This document shows positions 33,567-33,596 of a stretch of DNA of 33,596 bases, one piece after another (position 1 is the first letter of the stretch; every line of letters begins with the position of its first letter). Under the pieces are notes generated by a model, which made no database searches, was not told where the DNA came from, and was given only the letters and a program-made list of their open reading frames with translations. Source of the DNA: Oscillospiraceae bacterium (lineage in GTDB: Bacteria > Bacillota > Clostridia > Oscillospirales > Ruminococcaceae); contig JAGAJY010000122.1 in the NCBI GenBank assembly GCA_017848125.1, forward strand, positions 1 through 33,596, written 5' to 3'. The translations under genes were made by a program, and so were the position numbers.

Positions 33567-33596
33567 TAATGCATCAAAGTAATGTCAACTGTTAAA

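Overview
The window looks like chromosomal DNA of an anaerobic Gram-positive gut or rumen bacterium of the Ruminococcus / Oscillospiraceae type. This is an inference from gene content: a cellobiose 2-epimerase whose length and active-site positions match my memory of the Ruminococcus albus enzyme, InlB-type B-repeat and BspA-type LRR proteins, GatCAB, a T-box leader, an FtsA-like protein with a long extension, and a sensory-type [FeFe]-hydrogenase. Most genes have a good Shine-Dalgarno sequence. Nearly every promoter I can see is a sigma-A type with exactly 17 bases between -35 and TATAAT.

Layout. 1-3.4 kb: the 3' part of a large repetitive surface protein. 3.5-5.0 kb: glutamine synthetase (minus). 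5.1-9.3 kb: minus-strand genes for a small membrane protein, a sensory-type [FeFe]-hydrogenase cotranscribed with a DivIVA-like coiled-coil protein, and a hypothetical protein. 9.4-11.9 kb: an operon of an orphan sugar-binding lipoprotein and a membrane GGDEF protein whose signature is degenerate, followed by a long inverted-repeat element and a terminator. 12.0-17.7 kb: a five-gene cassette of zinc-ribbon/LRR protein, atypical Ser/Thr kinase, vWA protein, PP2C phosphatase, and a protein with a long Gln/Pro/Gly/Asn tandem repeat. The kinase-vWA-PP2C set matches the TerY-P triad (E. coli YegI/YegL/YegK type). 17.9-19.3 kb: MATE transporter (minus). 19.4-22.7 kb: gatC-gatA-gatB operon (minus). 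22.8-26.4 kb: secA and a small membrane protein. 26.4-27.9 kb: cellobiose 2-epimerase and a ComFB-like protein. 28.0-31.1 kb: a tyrosine-specific T-box leader, a small membrane protein, an AT-rich NAD-dependent epimerase, then tyrS. 31.2-33.6 kb: a long FtsA-like protein.

The most interesting regions are the kinase/vWA/phosphatase cassette with its repeat-protein partner, the Tyr T-box separated from tyrS by two unrelated genes, the binding-protein/degenerate-GGDEF pair, the hydrogenase with an altered H-cluster motif, and two inverted-repeat elements (about 11.8 and 28.8 kb) that share the same ends. No tRNA, rRNA, CRISPR array or transposase gene was seen.
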